DNA from: 2-02-FULL-47-50 sp964479045
GTDB taxonomy: Bacteria; Pseudomonadota; Gammaproteobacteria; Eutrophobiales; Eutrophobiaceae
Assembly: GCA_964479045.1 (NCBI GenBank)
Contig: CAYZJI010000012.1
Span: 12,521 to 76,520, forward strand
Length of the DNA stretch: 64,000 nt
Direction: 5' to 3'
Below, piece after piece: positions 52,318 to 61,964 of the stretch (position 1 is the first letter of the stretch; each line of letters opens with the position of its first letter). The notes under the pieces were generated by a model that was not told where the DNA came from, searched no databases, and was given only the letters and a program-made list of their open reading frames with translations. A program made the translations under genes and the position numbers.

Positions 52318-55300
52318 TTATTTCAGCCTGTAATGTGTTTTGAGAAAGTCCGATATGACAGCGGATGACTCCGGTGCGCAGATGAGATAGCCCTGTATTT
52401 CATTACTGCCGTGGTTTTGCAGGAAATCAAATTGTTCCGCTTTTTCCACACCTTCTGCGACCACCCTGAACTTCAGCTGATTAGCCAGTGCCAGGATGGC
52501 CCGTACGATGGCGGCATCATTCGAATCCTGCGGAATATCCTGAACAAATGACTTGTCAATTTTTACCCGGTGCAGTGGCAGCAGTTTGAGATAGGCCAGA
52601 CTGGAATAGCCGGTACCGAAATCATCCACAGCCAGATTGATACCCATGCGATGCAATTCCTGCAACACCTGGATGGAGAGATTGACATCATCCATCACGG
52701 CAGACTCCGTAATCTCCAGCTCCAGATATTCAGGTTTTAGCCGGGTTTCATTCAGGATTTTATTGACCACACCGGAAAAGTTTTTTTGCCGCAATTGACG
52801 TGCAGAGATGTTTACCGCCATGCGGAGCGCTCTATATCCTGTTTTTTGCCATTCCAGACATTGTTCGCAGGCGCGGCGTAAAACCCAGACCCCGATAGGT
52901 TCGATCAACCCTGTCTCCTCGGCTATGGAAATGAAACGGTCCGGGTGTATCAGTCCATATCGTGGGTGCTGCCAGCGCAGTAGCGCTTCGACAGCAACTA
53001 TACTGTTGCTCTGTAAATCCAGTTGCGGCTGGTAATGGAGAACAAATTCGTCACGATCAAGAGCATGGCGCAGATCATTTTCAATCAGCAACCGTTCATG
53101 CATACGGGCATCAATTGCACTGTCAAAAAACTGATAGCAGTTGCGTCCATGATCCTTTGCCTGATAGAGAGCAGCATCTGCATGTTTGAGCAGCGCATCT
53201 GCATCATCGCCATCTTTCGGGAACAGACTGATCCCGATACTGGTGGTGATATGCAGTTCATGTCCCAGGACATTGAATGGGCCTGTTATGGCATGGATCG
53301 CGCGTGATGCCGTTTGTGCGGCATCACGGCCAGTGCCTATACGCGGCAAGAGGATGACAAACTCGTCACCTCCCAGTCTTGCTACAGTGTCCTCTTCACG
53401 CAGTAATGCCTGGAAACGTGATGCCACCTGACGCAACAATTCATCGCCAACCGCATGGCCCAGGGTATCGTTGATTTCCTTGAAGCGATCCAGATCAATG
53501 AACAGCACAGCCAGTGCCTTGCTGGTACGTCGGCAGGAGTGCAGGGCCTGCTCCAGCCGATCCAGAAACAGCGCACGGTTCGGAAGAACGGTGAGTGTAT
53601 CGTGAAAGGCAAGGTAACGGATGCGGGCCTCATTATTCTGGCGTTCCGTGATGTCGCGTACAAAAGCACTGAAATGCCATGCATTACCGATACGCAGGGG
53701 GCTGATAGTCAATTCAATCGGGATCACATCACCATTACGGTGCAGGGCTTTTACCTCAATACGTTTATTCAACAATGGCCCTTCACCCGTTGCGAGAAAA
53801 TGGGCCATGCCTTTGAGATGTGCAGCCCGATATTCCTGCGGAACGATCAACTCGGCGAGTGGCTGTCCCATGGCTTCATCATGTGACCAGCCGAGTATAT
53901 GTTCGGCCTGGATGTTCCATTCAGTGATCGTCCCTGCAGCATCTATTCCGATGACACCATCCAGTGCATTATCCACAATCATCCGGGTTCGTGCTTCACT
54001 TTCACGCAATGCAGCTTCGGTTTTTTTGCGCTCACTGACATTCACTATCGTACCAAGTACGGCCGGCTTGCCGTCATATTCTGTCAATGTTCCCCTGAAT
54101 TCTGCCGGTAATTTTCCAGCGGTTCCCTTTTTCATCAGGAACAGTTCGTATACAGCCGCTGGTTTTTCTCCCGCAATGCGTTGCGTGAAACGTTCGAGGA
54201 CCATTTCCTGTGATTCAGGAGCAACCACCTCACTGAGGTGTTTATTGACCAGTTCTCCCTGCGCATAACCCAGCATATTATGCATAGCCCGGTTGGCAAA
54301 CTTGCATACATAATCCTGAACAATAATAATCCCCGCCTCCAGCTGTTCCACCAGCAGCCGGTATTTGCGTGTAGTTTTGTTCATGGCCTGTTCCGCCCGG
54401 CGGCGTTCATCTGCTTCCATTGCAACACTCACATTGGCAGCGAGATGTCTGGCGAAATCCTCTTCCAGATCATTCCAGTACCGGTATCTGCCGGTCTGCT
54501 CATGGCATAACACACCGACAACCTGTCCATGGCTCCAGATCGGGACATCCATCATGGAGTAAATATTCATGGGCTCCAGCCAGTTGGATTTCATCTCACA
54601 GGTACGGGGGTCTTTGCGCGCATCATCCGCGAGTATGACTTCCTGCCGGTTAATGGCAATGAGATAAGGGGAGGTGCTGTCCAGTGTCAATATCATGCCG
54701 CGTTGGTGCTCACGTATCGATGCAACAAACTGATCCAGACACTCAATCGTATTCCCGTACATGGTCCAGATACTGGAACGTTCAATATTGAGTGCCTGAC
54801 AGCCTGCTTCTGTGATGGCCTTGAAATGTTCCTCGATCGTGTTGAATTTCTGTTGTGACAGGTTGAGCAGTATTTCCTTGTAACGGAGAGCCTGCTGGGA
54901 CTTTTCCAGTTGTTTATGTTCGACGCGTTTGCGCAGGTTGCTGTCTATGGCGGAGGCAATCCCCGCTATTGTCAGTACTGAAAAACCACCGGCCGTGGTT
55001 AATATGGCCAAGGTATGCTGACTGAGTCCGCTGACCGCAGCAAGACAAACACTTTCCGGGGCAAAGGAGGCTGCCGCCATGCCGGTGTAATGCATGCCGG
55101 CAATGGCACACCCCATGATGATCGCACTGCCCAGCTTTTTCCAGAAGGTGTGCGTTATGTTGTTGTCACGCACACGCATGGCGAGTTCCAGCGCTGCCCA
55201 GGACGTGACGATTGCGATCGCCACAGACAATGAAAACAGCAGCGGGTCATATTGAACAGGTGGTGACATCCGCATTGCTGCCATGCCGGTATAGTGCATG

Positions 55301-55656
55301 GAAGATATTCCGATCCCCATCAGTACTGCTGCTCCGTAAATCACATTCGGTGACGTATTGAAACTGCGCAGAAAATACAGGGCAATGCCAGAAGCGATGA
55401 TCGCTGGAAGTATCGAGAGTAGTGTAAGGCCGGTATCGAAGCCAATCGGTATCGGAAGGTGATAGGCCAGCATCCCGATGAAATGCATAGACCAGATTCC
55501 AAGTCCCATGGAGGTCGCGCCGCCCAGTAGCCAGTAACGGGCGGCAAAGGGTTCTGCTTGTGCGATTTTTGCGCCCAGAGACAGAGTTGTCCAGGACGCA
55601 AATATGGCCATAAGTATGGAGAGGCTGACCAGAAAAAAATTATAGCTGGCAGCCAT
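52318..55656 (-). CDS. MHYT-GAF-PAS-PAS-GGDEF-EAL sensor of cyclic-di-GMP
   Basis: 1112 residues. The N-terminal MHYT membrane sensor has MHFIGM, MHYTGM and MHYTGM in three repeats (first ~220 residues). A GAF-like region (about 255-420), two PAS domains (about 430-680), then an intact GGDEF (RLGGDEFVILLP) and an intact EAL (VEALLRW, DDFGTGYSS, KIDKSF, AEGVE) follow. Both output domains look catalytically complete, so the net direction cannot be predicted. MHYT is thought to sense oxygen, CO or NO through copper, from the ligands Met and His. Stands alone. Confidence 0.93.
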   Translation of the reverse strand: MAASYNFFLVSLSILMAIFASWTTLSLGAKIAQAEPFAARYWLLGGATSMGLGIWSMHFIGMLAYHLPIPIGFDTGLTLLSILPAIIASGIALYFLRSFNTSPNVIYGAAVLMGIGISSMHYTGMAAMRMSPPVQYDPLLFSLSVAIAIVTSWAALELAMRVRDNNITHTFWKKLGSAIIMGCAIAGMHYTGMAAASFAPESVCLAAVSGLSQHTLAILTTAGGFSVLTIAGIASAIDSNLRKRVEHKQLEKSQQALRYKEILLNLSQQKFNTIEEHFKAITEAGCQALNIERSSIWTMYGNTIECLDQFVASIREHQRGMILTLDSTSPYLIAINRQEVILADDARKDPRTCEMKSNWLEPMNIYSMMDVPIWSHGQVVGVLCHEQTGRYRYWNDLEEDFARHLAANVSVAMEADERRRAEQAMNKTTRKYRLLVEQLEAGIIIVQDYVCKFANRAMHNMLGYAQGELVNKHLSEVVAPESQEMVLERFTQRIAGEKPAAVYELFLMKKGTAGKLPAEFRGTLTEYDGKPAVLGTIVNVSERKKTEAALRESEARTRMIVDNALDGVIGIDAAGTITEWNIQAEHILGWSHDEAMGQPLAELIVPQEYRAAHLKGMAHFLATGEGPLLNKRIEVKALHRNGDVIPIELTISPLRIGNAWHFSAFVRDITERQNNEARIRYLAFHDTLTVLPNRALFLDRLEQALHSCRRTSKALAVLFIDLDRFKEINDTLGHAVGDELLRQVASRFQALLREEDTVARLGGDEFVILLPRIGTGRDAAQTASRAIHAITGPFNVLGHELHITTSIGISLFPKDGDDADALLKHADAALYQAKDHGRNCYQFFDSAIDARMHERLLIENDLRHALDRDEFVLHYQPQLDLQSNSIVAVEALLRWQHPRYGLIHPDRFISIAEETGLIEPIGVWVLRRACEQCLEWQKTGYRALRMAVNISARQLRQKNFSGVVNKILNETRLKPEYLELEITESAVMDDVNLSIQVLQELHRMGINLAVDDFGTGYSSLAYLKLLPLHRVKIDKSFVQDIPQDSNDAAIVRAILALANQLKFRVVAEGVEKAEQFDFLQNHGSNEIQGYLICAPESSAVISDFLKTHYRLK

Positions 55657-55892
55657 AGTCAGGCAGTGTCGGTTTTGTCTGGATCTGCTGCATGTTGAAC
55701 CGCGTCACCCATGCGGGCCATACTCAAAAAAAACATCTCAGTGTGAGCCTCTGGTTACAATTATTATTATAGTTATTCAGGCTGCTGTTGTCGTTTAATG
55801 GTAACAGATGTTGGTCTGCCGGATATGCCTATATTCTGGATGTAACACGGATCAAAAACAGTGCATGGTGCACCCGGTATGGCATTGCAGGA

Positions 55893-57107
55893 TTACCGGT
55901 TTTCCACGACGTCCCTGATGGCCTGCAGTTTTTGCAGGTGCACAGCTTCAGCCATTTTTTTTCCTTCATAGCCCTGTGCCACGAGAAGCTGGATATCAAT
56001 TTTCTGTGTCGCTGCCAGGGCACTGCGGAAATACCCGGCCTGGGGATAGTCCCGATCCTCAAATCCGCTGCGACCGCGCGCATCCGCTTCGCAAGCCAGC
56101 AGAAATTGTTCAAACCGTTCCGGTCGTCGGAACGCATCCAGCTCTTCAAGTTTTTTCAAAAGGGTTTCGGGACGCAGTTCCTGTACACGGTGACAATCCA
56201 GATGATAGCGTGCCGTAATGATCGCAAGTTCCCGATAGGCAGTGGGAATGCGATAGCGTTGGCAGAGCGATTCCACAAGTTTTACTCCGCGTGCTTCATG
56301 GCCATGATGTTTGGGCCATTCATTTCGGGGTGTGGTGCCTTTACCCAGATCGTGCAACAGTGCTGCAAACCGGATCTGTGGATCATTACTGAGGCGCGCC
56401 GCCTGGTTCAGAACCATCAGGGTATGCAGACCGGTATCGATCTCTGGATGATGTTCTGCTGGCTGGGGTACACCAAACAGGCGTTCAAGTTCCGGAAAAA
56501 TAACGCCGAGGGCATCACACGCGCGCAAAGCCAGTATGAAACGGCCCGGATATTTTTCACCGAGGGCCCGTTCAGTTTCAGCCCAGACCCGTTCAGGAAC
56601 CAGAGTATCAAGTTCGCCGGAGGCGGTAATTCCCCGCATGAGTTTAAGGGTTTCATCGGCAATCCTGAAACCAAAACGTGACGCAAAGCGGGCCACGCGG
56701 ATCACACGCAACGGATCTTCAGAGAACGCAGTAGAGACATGACGCAGGATGCCCTGTTCCAGATCATGTATGCCGTTAAAGGGATCGACAATATGGCCGT
56801 GTTCGTCTTCTGCAATGGCGTTGATGGTCAGATCACGCCGCCGCAGATCCTCTTCCAGCGTAATCTCTGGTGATGTATAAAATGTAAAGCCTTTGTAGCC
56901 TTTGCCGGACTTTCGTTCCGTGCGCGCGAGCGCATACTCCTCATGCGTTTCCGGATGCAAAAAGACCGGGAAATCCCTGCCGACGGGTTTGTAGCCCAAT
57001 GCGATCATTTGTTCCGGTGCGGCGCCGATAACAACCCAGTCACGGTCGATAACCGGACGTTTCATTAATTTATCGCGGACCGCGCCGCCCACCAGATAGA
57101 ATTTCAT
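55893..57107 (-). CDS. cca: CCA-adding tRNA nucleotidyltransferase with HD domain
   Basis: 404 residues. VGGAVRDKLM, DRDWVVIGA and ARTERK with RRDLTINAIAED are the nucleotidyltransferase blocks; FASRFGFRIADET and the HD phosphohydrolase residues in RFAALLHDLGKGTTP follow. It repairs or adds tRNA 3' CCA and, by its HD part, has phosphatase activity in E. coli. Both tRNAs in this window encode CCA, so repair may be its main role. The SDR gene is 51 bases upstream on the same strand. Confidence 0.95.
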   Translation of the reverse strand: MKFYLVGGAVRDKLMKRPVIDRDWVVIGAAPEQMIALGYKPVGRDFPVFLHPETHEEYALARTERKSGKGYKGFTFYTSPEITLEEDLRRRDLTINAIAEDEHGHIVDPFNGIHDLEQGILRHVSTAFSEDPLRVIRVARFASRFGFRIADETLKLMRGITASGELDTLVPERVWAETERALGEKYPGRFILALRACDALGVIFPELERLFGVPQPAEHHPEIDTGLHTLMVLNQAARLSNDPQIRFAALLHDLGKGTTPRNEWPKHHGHEARGVKLVESLCQRYRIPTAYRELAIITARYHLDCHRVQELRPETLLKKLEELDAFRRPERFEQFLLACEADARGRSGFEDRDYPQAGYFRSALAATQKIDIQLLVAQGYEGKKMAEAVHLQKLQAIRDVVENR

Positions 57108-57158
57108 GCGTCAGTAAGTTGTTTCATGCCCTGTATCACCATCTCCGGGCATGCAAGG

Positions 57159-58130
57159 TCAGGCAGAATGATGTCGATGAGTATAGCTGCGAAACTGGTA
57201 ATAACGGGCCCGTTGAGATCGGTGCGCGAGGTATTGTGGTACCACCGCTTCAATTGCAGCCGGTATGATGCCGAGATCTGAAAGGCCGTTATGTTCTGAA
57301 ATACTATCGCGTTTTGCAGAGAGATAATTATCGGTTGAAAAAGGTTTGCCCGGAACAAAATCAAACACTGCGGCCTGGATTCTGGAGAGAATATCATTCA
57401 ACGGAATAATGATGCGTTTGGTGCCGGCGCATGCCGCTGTATATTCCACCAGTTGTTGCAGGGTGTAGCTTTTCGGGCCACAGAGGTCGTAACGGCGCCC
57501 ATAGCTTTCGGGATCATGCAGACATTTTGTGAAAGCCTCAGCGACATCACCTACATGCACCGGAGCAAAACGTGATTTTGCGCAGGCCAGCGGGAAAAAC
57601 AGCGGGGTCAATTTCAGTAATTTCGCGAAGCGATTGAAGAAACTGTCCTCCCGGCCAAAGATCACGGAAGGCCGGAAACTGGTCACTTTCAGATCAGGTA
57701 CGGCATGCACAAGGTTTTCAGCTTCACCCTTGGTTTTCAGGTAATGACTGAGGCCATTGACTGCATCCGCATTCAGTGCGCTCATATGCAGCAGGCGGGT
57801 AATGTGATTCTCCCGGCAGGCCTCAATCACCTTCCGGGTGAGTTCGACATGGGCATGACGAAAACCGGCACCCTTTCTGCCGCGTTCATTCAGGATACCA
57901 ACAAGATTAATCACTGCATCACATCCGGCAAACTGTCGCTTCAGTTGCTGTACATCGTGCACATCGGCTTCCACCAGGTCCAGTCCAGGCAGCAGGATCA
58001 GGTTGTCCTTGTGCTGCTCACGATTGTGGGTCAACACACGCAAACGCAAACCATCCTGTGCCAGCCGGTTGGCCAGTGTCCGGCCCACAAAACCGGTGCC
58101 GCCGAGTATGCAGATTCTTCTGATTAACAT
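57159..58130 (-). CDS. NAD(P)-binding SDR protein, complex I NDUFA9-like
   Basis: 323 residues. The nucleotide site is ILGGTGFVGRTLANRL (about 8-23), and VINLVGILNE, LLHMSALNA and FRPSVIFGREDSFFNRFAKLL are the family blocks of NDUFA9-like extended SDRs. In bacteria these are not part of complex I; a quinone or lipid related role is sometimes suggested. Lies 3 bases after slt, likely cotranscribed. Confidence 0.88.
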   Translation of the reverse strand: MLIRRICILGGTGFVGRTLANRLAQDGLRLRVLTHNREQHKDNLILLPGLDLVEADVHDVQQLKRQFAGCDAVINLVGILNERGRKGAGFRHAHVELTRKVIEACRENHITRLLHMSALNADAVNGLSHYLKTKGEAENLVHAVPDLKVTSFRPSVIFGREDSFFNRFAKLLKLTPLFFPLACAKSRFAPVHVGDVAEAFTKCLHDPESYGRRYDLCGPKSYTLQQLVEYTAACAGTKRIIIPLNDILSRIQAAVFDFVPGKPFSTDNYLSAKRDSISEHNGLSDLGIIPAAIEAVVPQYLAHRSQRARYYQFRSYTHRHHSA

Positions 58131-58133
58131 GAG

Positions 58134-60110
58134 TTAATTGTAGGAAACGGTCTGCCCGCCGCAACTCAGTCCTGCAATCGTGGCATCCGCAGGTGCAGTT
58201 ACAGTAGCCATGCGTTGTTGCAGCGGCATGACCTCACGCCGCAGTCGCCAGTCATAGATGCTTGCGAAAAACATCACACGCCGGACGTAGGTGCGGGTTT
58301 CATCAAAGGGAATCTTTTCGACCCATACATCCGGTTCCGCACAGCCATTGCGTGGCAGCCACGACTTCACACGTCCCGGACCGGCGTTGTAGGCCGCGGT
58401 GGCGAGAATCATGTTGCCATCGAAACTGTCCAGCATCATCTTGAGATAAGCGCTGCCGATAGGGACATTTTTTTCGGCTTCCAGCAGGTGCGCCACCTGG
58501 AAATTTTTCAAGCCCATGCGTTTTGCAGTTTCCTTGCCGGTCTGTGGCATGACCTGCATAAGTCCCAGCGCACCGGCCGGTGATTTGGCGTCTTCAATGA
58601 AAGCGCTTTCAGAGCGTACCAGAGCATAGACCCAGCCCGGATCGAGGTTCTTGCGGCTGGCATTGTCACTGATGAGATTTTCATAGGGCAGCGGGAAACG
58701 CACTTCCAGATCATCATAGGAATGCGCAGAACCGAGGCTGACGATTGCCACGTCGTGCCAGTTCCAGTCTGCAGCCAGACGCGCAGCAATTTCCTTCTGG
58801 AAGCTGGTCATTTGCATCAGGGCATGGTTCCATTCTTTTCGTGCCTGTTGCCGTTCACCGATGACACGCAGTTCATTGGCACGCTGGATGCCGGGCATGC
58901 TGCGGATTTTGGCTTTTTCATCCGGCAAATCGGGCAGCGGTTTGTGTTCCATGCTGTAACCAATACCCAGCTGATCCGCAGCGAGAAAACCGTAATAGTC
59001 ACGTTTATTGGCGATAGAGGTATAAATGCGAGCAGCTTTATCAGGGTCCCCAGTCTGTTCCAGTGCGCGCGCGTGCCAGTAGAACCAGCGATACTTCAGG
59101 TCTTCATGCGCTGGCACCCCCTCAGTCCATTTTCTTAACTTTTCCCAGTCAAGATTGTCCAGCGCAGTGATCAGGCGCCAGTGAAACAGTTCATCATTAA
59201 TATGAAAGGGTTCAACGCGGTCCAATAATTCTTCGGCACGCGGATGCCCGGTTTTGGCGGCTTTAATGGCGAGCAGGCGATCGATTTCGCCGCGTTCCCC
59301 CGGTGTAAACTGATAATTTGTTTGCAGGCCGTCCCAGCGTTCAATCGCTTTGTTGAGATTCTGGGTGGCCAGACGCTGCACGCCATGTCTGAGAATCTGG
59401 CGGGCAATTTCGGTATCTTCAAAATGAGGATCCCGCGTCGAGCTGTCCGGGTTGTTATGCACAGCGATCCATTTATCAGCCCATTCACGATAATAACCAT
59501 CCAGCTGCTTGCTTAAGTGCGAGGCAAGTCCAGTATTGTTTTTGCCCATCGCGAGCTCCAGCCGTTGCCAGATCAGTTCATTGGTCATCAGTTCACTCTG
59601 GGCAAGAATCTTGAACGGCGCATCGCAGTCAGGCGGCAGAGAAGAGCCTGAGAGCCAGACGGAACGGATGTCTTCGAGCAGCAGCGTACGATTGCCGGTA
59701 TTGATGCGCGCAATCAGCTGATTGCATTGCAGGACAGTATCATCCTGTGGTACGTAATTATCAAAATATGCTTCCCACTGATTGGTACGGGCCAAATGTT
59801 TCAACCAACCGGTACGTAATTCATTGGCCAGTGGAAAATCATTGTAGTCTTTGAGAAATTCTATAACTTCTGCATTATCTGCCGTCTTGATTCGAGGCTG
59901 CAGGTAGTTGTAGATCAGATAGGGATATAAAGGATAGCCCCGTACCTCTTCGCTTAAAACGGTAAACGCTTTCAGATCCCCCTTGCGCAGGGCTTTTTTT
60001 GCATCCTGATATTGTTCGCGTTGCAGTTCCAGTGAATCGGCATAAACAGCACCCGAAAACTGAAAAAGAAAAAAGGCTGATAAAAACGCCGGTCGGAAGC
60101 AGCGTTTCAC
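58134..60110 (-). CDS. slt: Soluble lytic murein transglycosylase Slt
   Basis: 658 residues. A signal peptide (cut near VYA) precedes ~420 residues of helical superhelix that encircles the glycan. The catalytic domain is C-terminal: VRSESAFIEDAKSPAGALGLMQVMPQTG with the catalytic Glu, then AYNAGPGRVKSWLP. It cuts peptidoglycan to 1,6-anhydro sugars in the periplasm. First gene of a slt-SDR transcript. Confidence 0.95.
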   Translation of the reverse strand: MKRCFRPAFLSAFFLFQFSGAVYADSLELQREQYQDAKKALRKGDLKAFTVLSEEVRGYPLYPYLIYNYLQPRIKTADNAEVIEFLKDYNDFPLANELRTGWLKHLARTNQWEAYFDNYVPQDDTVLQCNQLIARINTGNRTLLLEDIRSVWLSGSSLPPDCDAPFKILAQSELMTNELIWQRLELAMGKNNTGLASHLSKQLDGYYREWADKWIAVHNNPDSSTRDPHFEDTEIARQILRHGVQRLATQNLNKAIERWDGLQTNYQFTPGERGEIDRLLAIKAAKTGHPRAEELLDRVEPFHINDELFHWRLITALDNLDWEKLRKWTEGVPAHEDLKYRWFYWHARALEQTGDPDKAARIYTSIANKRDYYGFLAADQLGIGYSMEHKPLPDLPDEKAKIRSMPGIQRANELRVIGERQQARKEWNHALMQMTSFQKEIAARLAADWNWHDVAIVSLGSAHSYDDLEVRFPLPYENLISDNASRKNLDPGWVYALVRSESAFIEDAKSPAGALGLMQVMPQTGKETAKRMGLKNFQVAHLLEAEKNVPIGSAYLKMMLDSFDGNMILATAAYNAGPGRVKSWLPRNGCAEPDVWVEKIPFDETRTYVRRVMFFASIYDWRLRREVMPLQQRMATVTAPADATIAGLSCGGQTVSYN

Positions 60111-60265
60111 GCAGACTGCAGATACTGACGAAATGAAACGGTAGATAGCCGTTACGGCCGGGCCGCCTCCTGTGGAAATGTTTATTGTATGATGACCCTG
60201 ATAACTGTCCGGGTCATAAAGTGGTTATACTCATCAAAACATCACTTTAGCAAAATGTCCCGGTC

Positions 60266-61066
60266 ATGATAAGTATATCTGCTCCTGTCCTGCTTACCTA
60301 TCTCTTGCTGGGAGCGATAGCTGGCGTGATAGGCGGATTATTGGGTCTGGGCGGGGGAATAGTGATAGTGCCCGCCCTCCTGTTTCTGTTTATCTATCAG
60401 GGAGTGACCGCCGATATACTCATGCAGACAGCTGTTGCCACTTCACTGGCTACCATCGTCATCACTTCGGTTTCAGCCACCTGGGCCCATCACCGCCATC
60501 GTGCGGTGTTATGGCCGGTGGTGATGGCGATGGGGCCCGGGATTATTCTGGGCGCTGTGCTTGGCGCACTCAGTGCACACCTGTTACAGAGCAATACCCT
60601 GCGGGTCATTTTCGGTATTTTTGAGATATTGGTGGCCATCCAGATCGGCAGCGGCCTCAAACCGGCTGGACAGCGGGTTTTACCCGGCAGGGCAGGAATG
60701 GGCATGAGTGGTCTTGCGATAGGTACGGTTTCAAGCCTGCTCGGAATCGGCGGCGGTACACTGACTGTGCCATTCCTGTTGTGGTGTAACGTGCATCTGC
60801 GTAATGCGGTCGCCACCTCTTCCGCATGCGGGTTGCCCATTGCTGCCGCCGGTGCCGTAGCCATGATGATTACCGGTTTCAATCATCCGGGCCTGCCTGC
60901 CGGCAGTACCGGGTATGTCTACTGGGTGGCGGCCCTTCCCATCATGATTGCCAGCATCGTATTTGCACCACTCGGCGCCTGGTTGACACATACCGTGCCG
61001 GTTGCGGTACTGAGGAAAATTTTCGCGGTGATACTGGCGCTGGTTGGAATCAAAATGTTGCTGTAA
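60266..61066 (+). CDS. TauE/SafE family membrane transporter
   Basis: 266 residues, eight or so helices. GGLLGLGGGIVIVPALLF (about 23-40) and GTVSSLLGIGGGTLTVPFLLW (about 153) are the two Gly-rich repeats of the TSUP family. Members export sulfite, sulfoacetate or other organic anions; the cargo here is not indicated. The gene is followed after 9 bases by the CULT-domain protein. Confidence 0.9.
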   Translation: MISISAPVLLTYLLLGAIAGVIGGLLGLGGGIVIVPALLFLFIYQGVTADILMQTAVATSLATIVITSVSATWAHHRHRAVLWPVVMAMGPGIILGAVLGALSAHLLQSNTLRVIFGIFEILVAIQIGSGLKPAGQRVLPGRAGMGMSGLAIGTVSSLLGIGGGTLTVPFLLWCNVHLRNAVATSSACGLPIAAAGAVAMMITGFNHPGLPAGSTGYVYWVAALPIMIASIVFAPLGAWLTHTVPVAVLRKIFAVILALVGIKMLL

Positions 61067-61075
61067 TCCGGCATT

Positions 61076-61471
61076 ATGACCATCGCGACATTCACGCTGC
61101 AGTTTTTTGATACGACATTGGAGCAGAAGGTTGTCAGTGACGCCCGTAATAATACCGAACAGGAAATTATTCACCCCATCCGTTGCCGTGCCTGTGGTCA
61201 CATCATCACCACACCTGCAGACAGGATCAGTGTGAACCAGCAGCATGAACATACCTGCCGCAATCCGGCCGGATTTGAATTTACCTTTGGATGTTTCCGG
61301 AACGCGCCTGGATGTCAGGCACTCGGTCCTGCGACATACGATCATACCTGGTTCAGTGGCTACAGTTGGCAGCTGGTGTTTTGCAATACCTGCAGTACAC
61401 ACCTCGGCTGGTTGTTCCGTAACAGCGAAACGTTTTTTGCGTTGATCATCAACCGTTTAAAATATCAATAA
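61076..61471 (+). CDS. Stand-alone CULT-domain (cereblon-like) protein
   Basis: 131 residues. Zinc Cys pairs are at C37-x2-C40 (RCRACGH) and C103-x2-C106 (FCNTC). Three tryptophans of the ligand cage are W92, W98 and W112, spaced 6 and 14 residues apart as in human cereblon (380, 386, 400), in WFSGYSWQL and HLGWLF. NPAGFEF is the conserved start of the sheet. No Lon-like or DDB1-binding part is present, as in bacterial cereblon-type proteins from Magnetospirillum. The natural ligand in bacteria is unknown. Confidence 0.9.
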   Translation: MTIATFTLQFFDTTLEQKVVSDARNNTEQEIIHPIRCRACGHIITTPADRISVNQQHEHTCRNPAGFEFTFGCFRNAPGCQALGPATYDHTWFSGYSWQLVFCNTCSTHLGWLFRNSETFFALIINRLKYQ

Positions 61472-61491
61472 TCATCTTCCGCATAAGCTCT

Positions 61492-61908
61492 ATGATCTTT
61501 CAGGAAACCTTGGTTGTTAAAACTTCCGGCCGCGGTACGATGGACATCACAGGAAGACTTAACGATCTGTTGAAACGTTCCGGCCTGCAGCAGGGCATTT
61601 GTAATGTATTCATTCAGCATACCAGTGCCTCATTGATCCTTTGTGAAAACGCCGATCCGGTGGTAAGGCAGGATCTGGAACGGTTCTTACAACGCGTTGC
61701 TCCAGACGGTGATGCGGCGTGGCAGCACGATTTGGAAGGTGCCGATGACATGCCCGCCCATCTACGTAGCATTTTGACCGGCAGCAGTCTAACCTTACCT
61801 GTCAGTGGGGGCCGTTTTGCGCTGGGCACATGGCAAGGTGTTTATTTATATGAACACCGCTTTGCAGGATTTGAAAGGCATGTGTTCATGACTCTGTGGG
61901 GGGAGTGA
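61492..61908 (+). CDS. YjbQ family protein (UPF0047)
   Basis: 138 residues. QHTSASLILCENADPVVRQDLERFL, HDLEGADDMPAHLRSIL and FALGTWQGVYLYEHR are the family signature; His and Glu residues form a metal-like pocket. YjbQ has weak thiamine-phosphate synthase activity in E. coli. It follows the CULT gene after 20 bases and may share the transcript. Confidence 0.93.
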   Translation: MIFQETLVVKTSGRGTMDITGRLNDLLKRSGLQQGICNVFIQHTSASLILCENADPVVRQDLERFLQRVAPDGDAAWQHDLEGADDMPAHLRSILTGSSLTLPVSGGRFALGTWQGVYLYEHRFAGFERHVFMTLWGE

Positions 61909-61964
61909 GCAAGCCTGCCGTTTGTATCAAATAATCAGGTGTAACATTCAAAGCAGGCAGTCTG

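Noticed and set aside
55788..56681. 297-codon frame opposite cca
   Set aside because: Shadow of cca; no domain seen.
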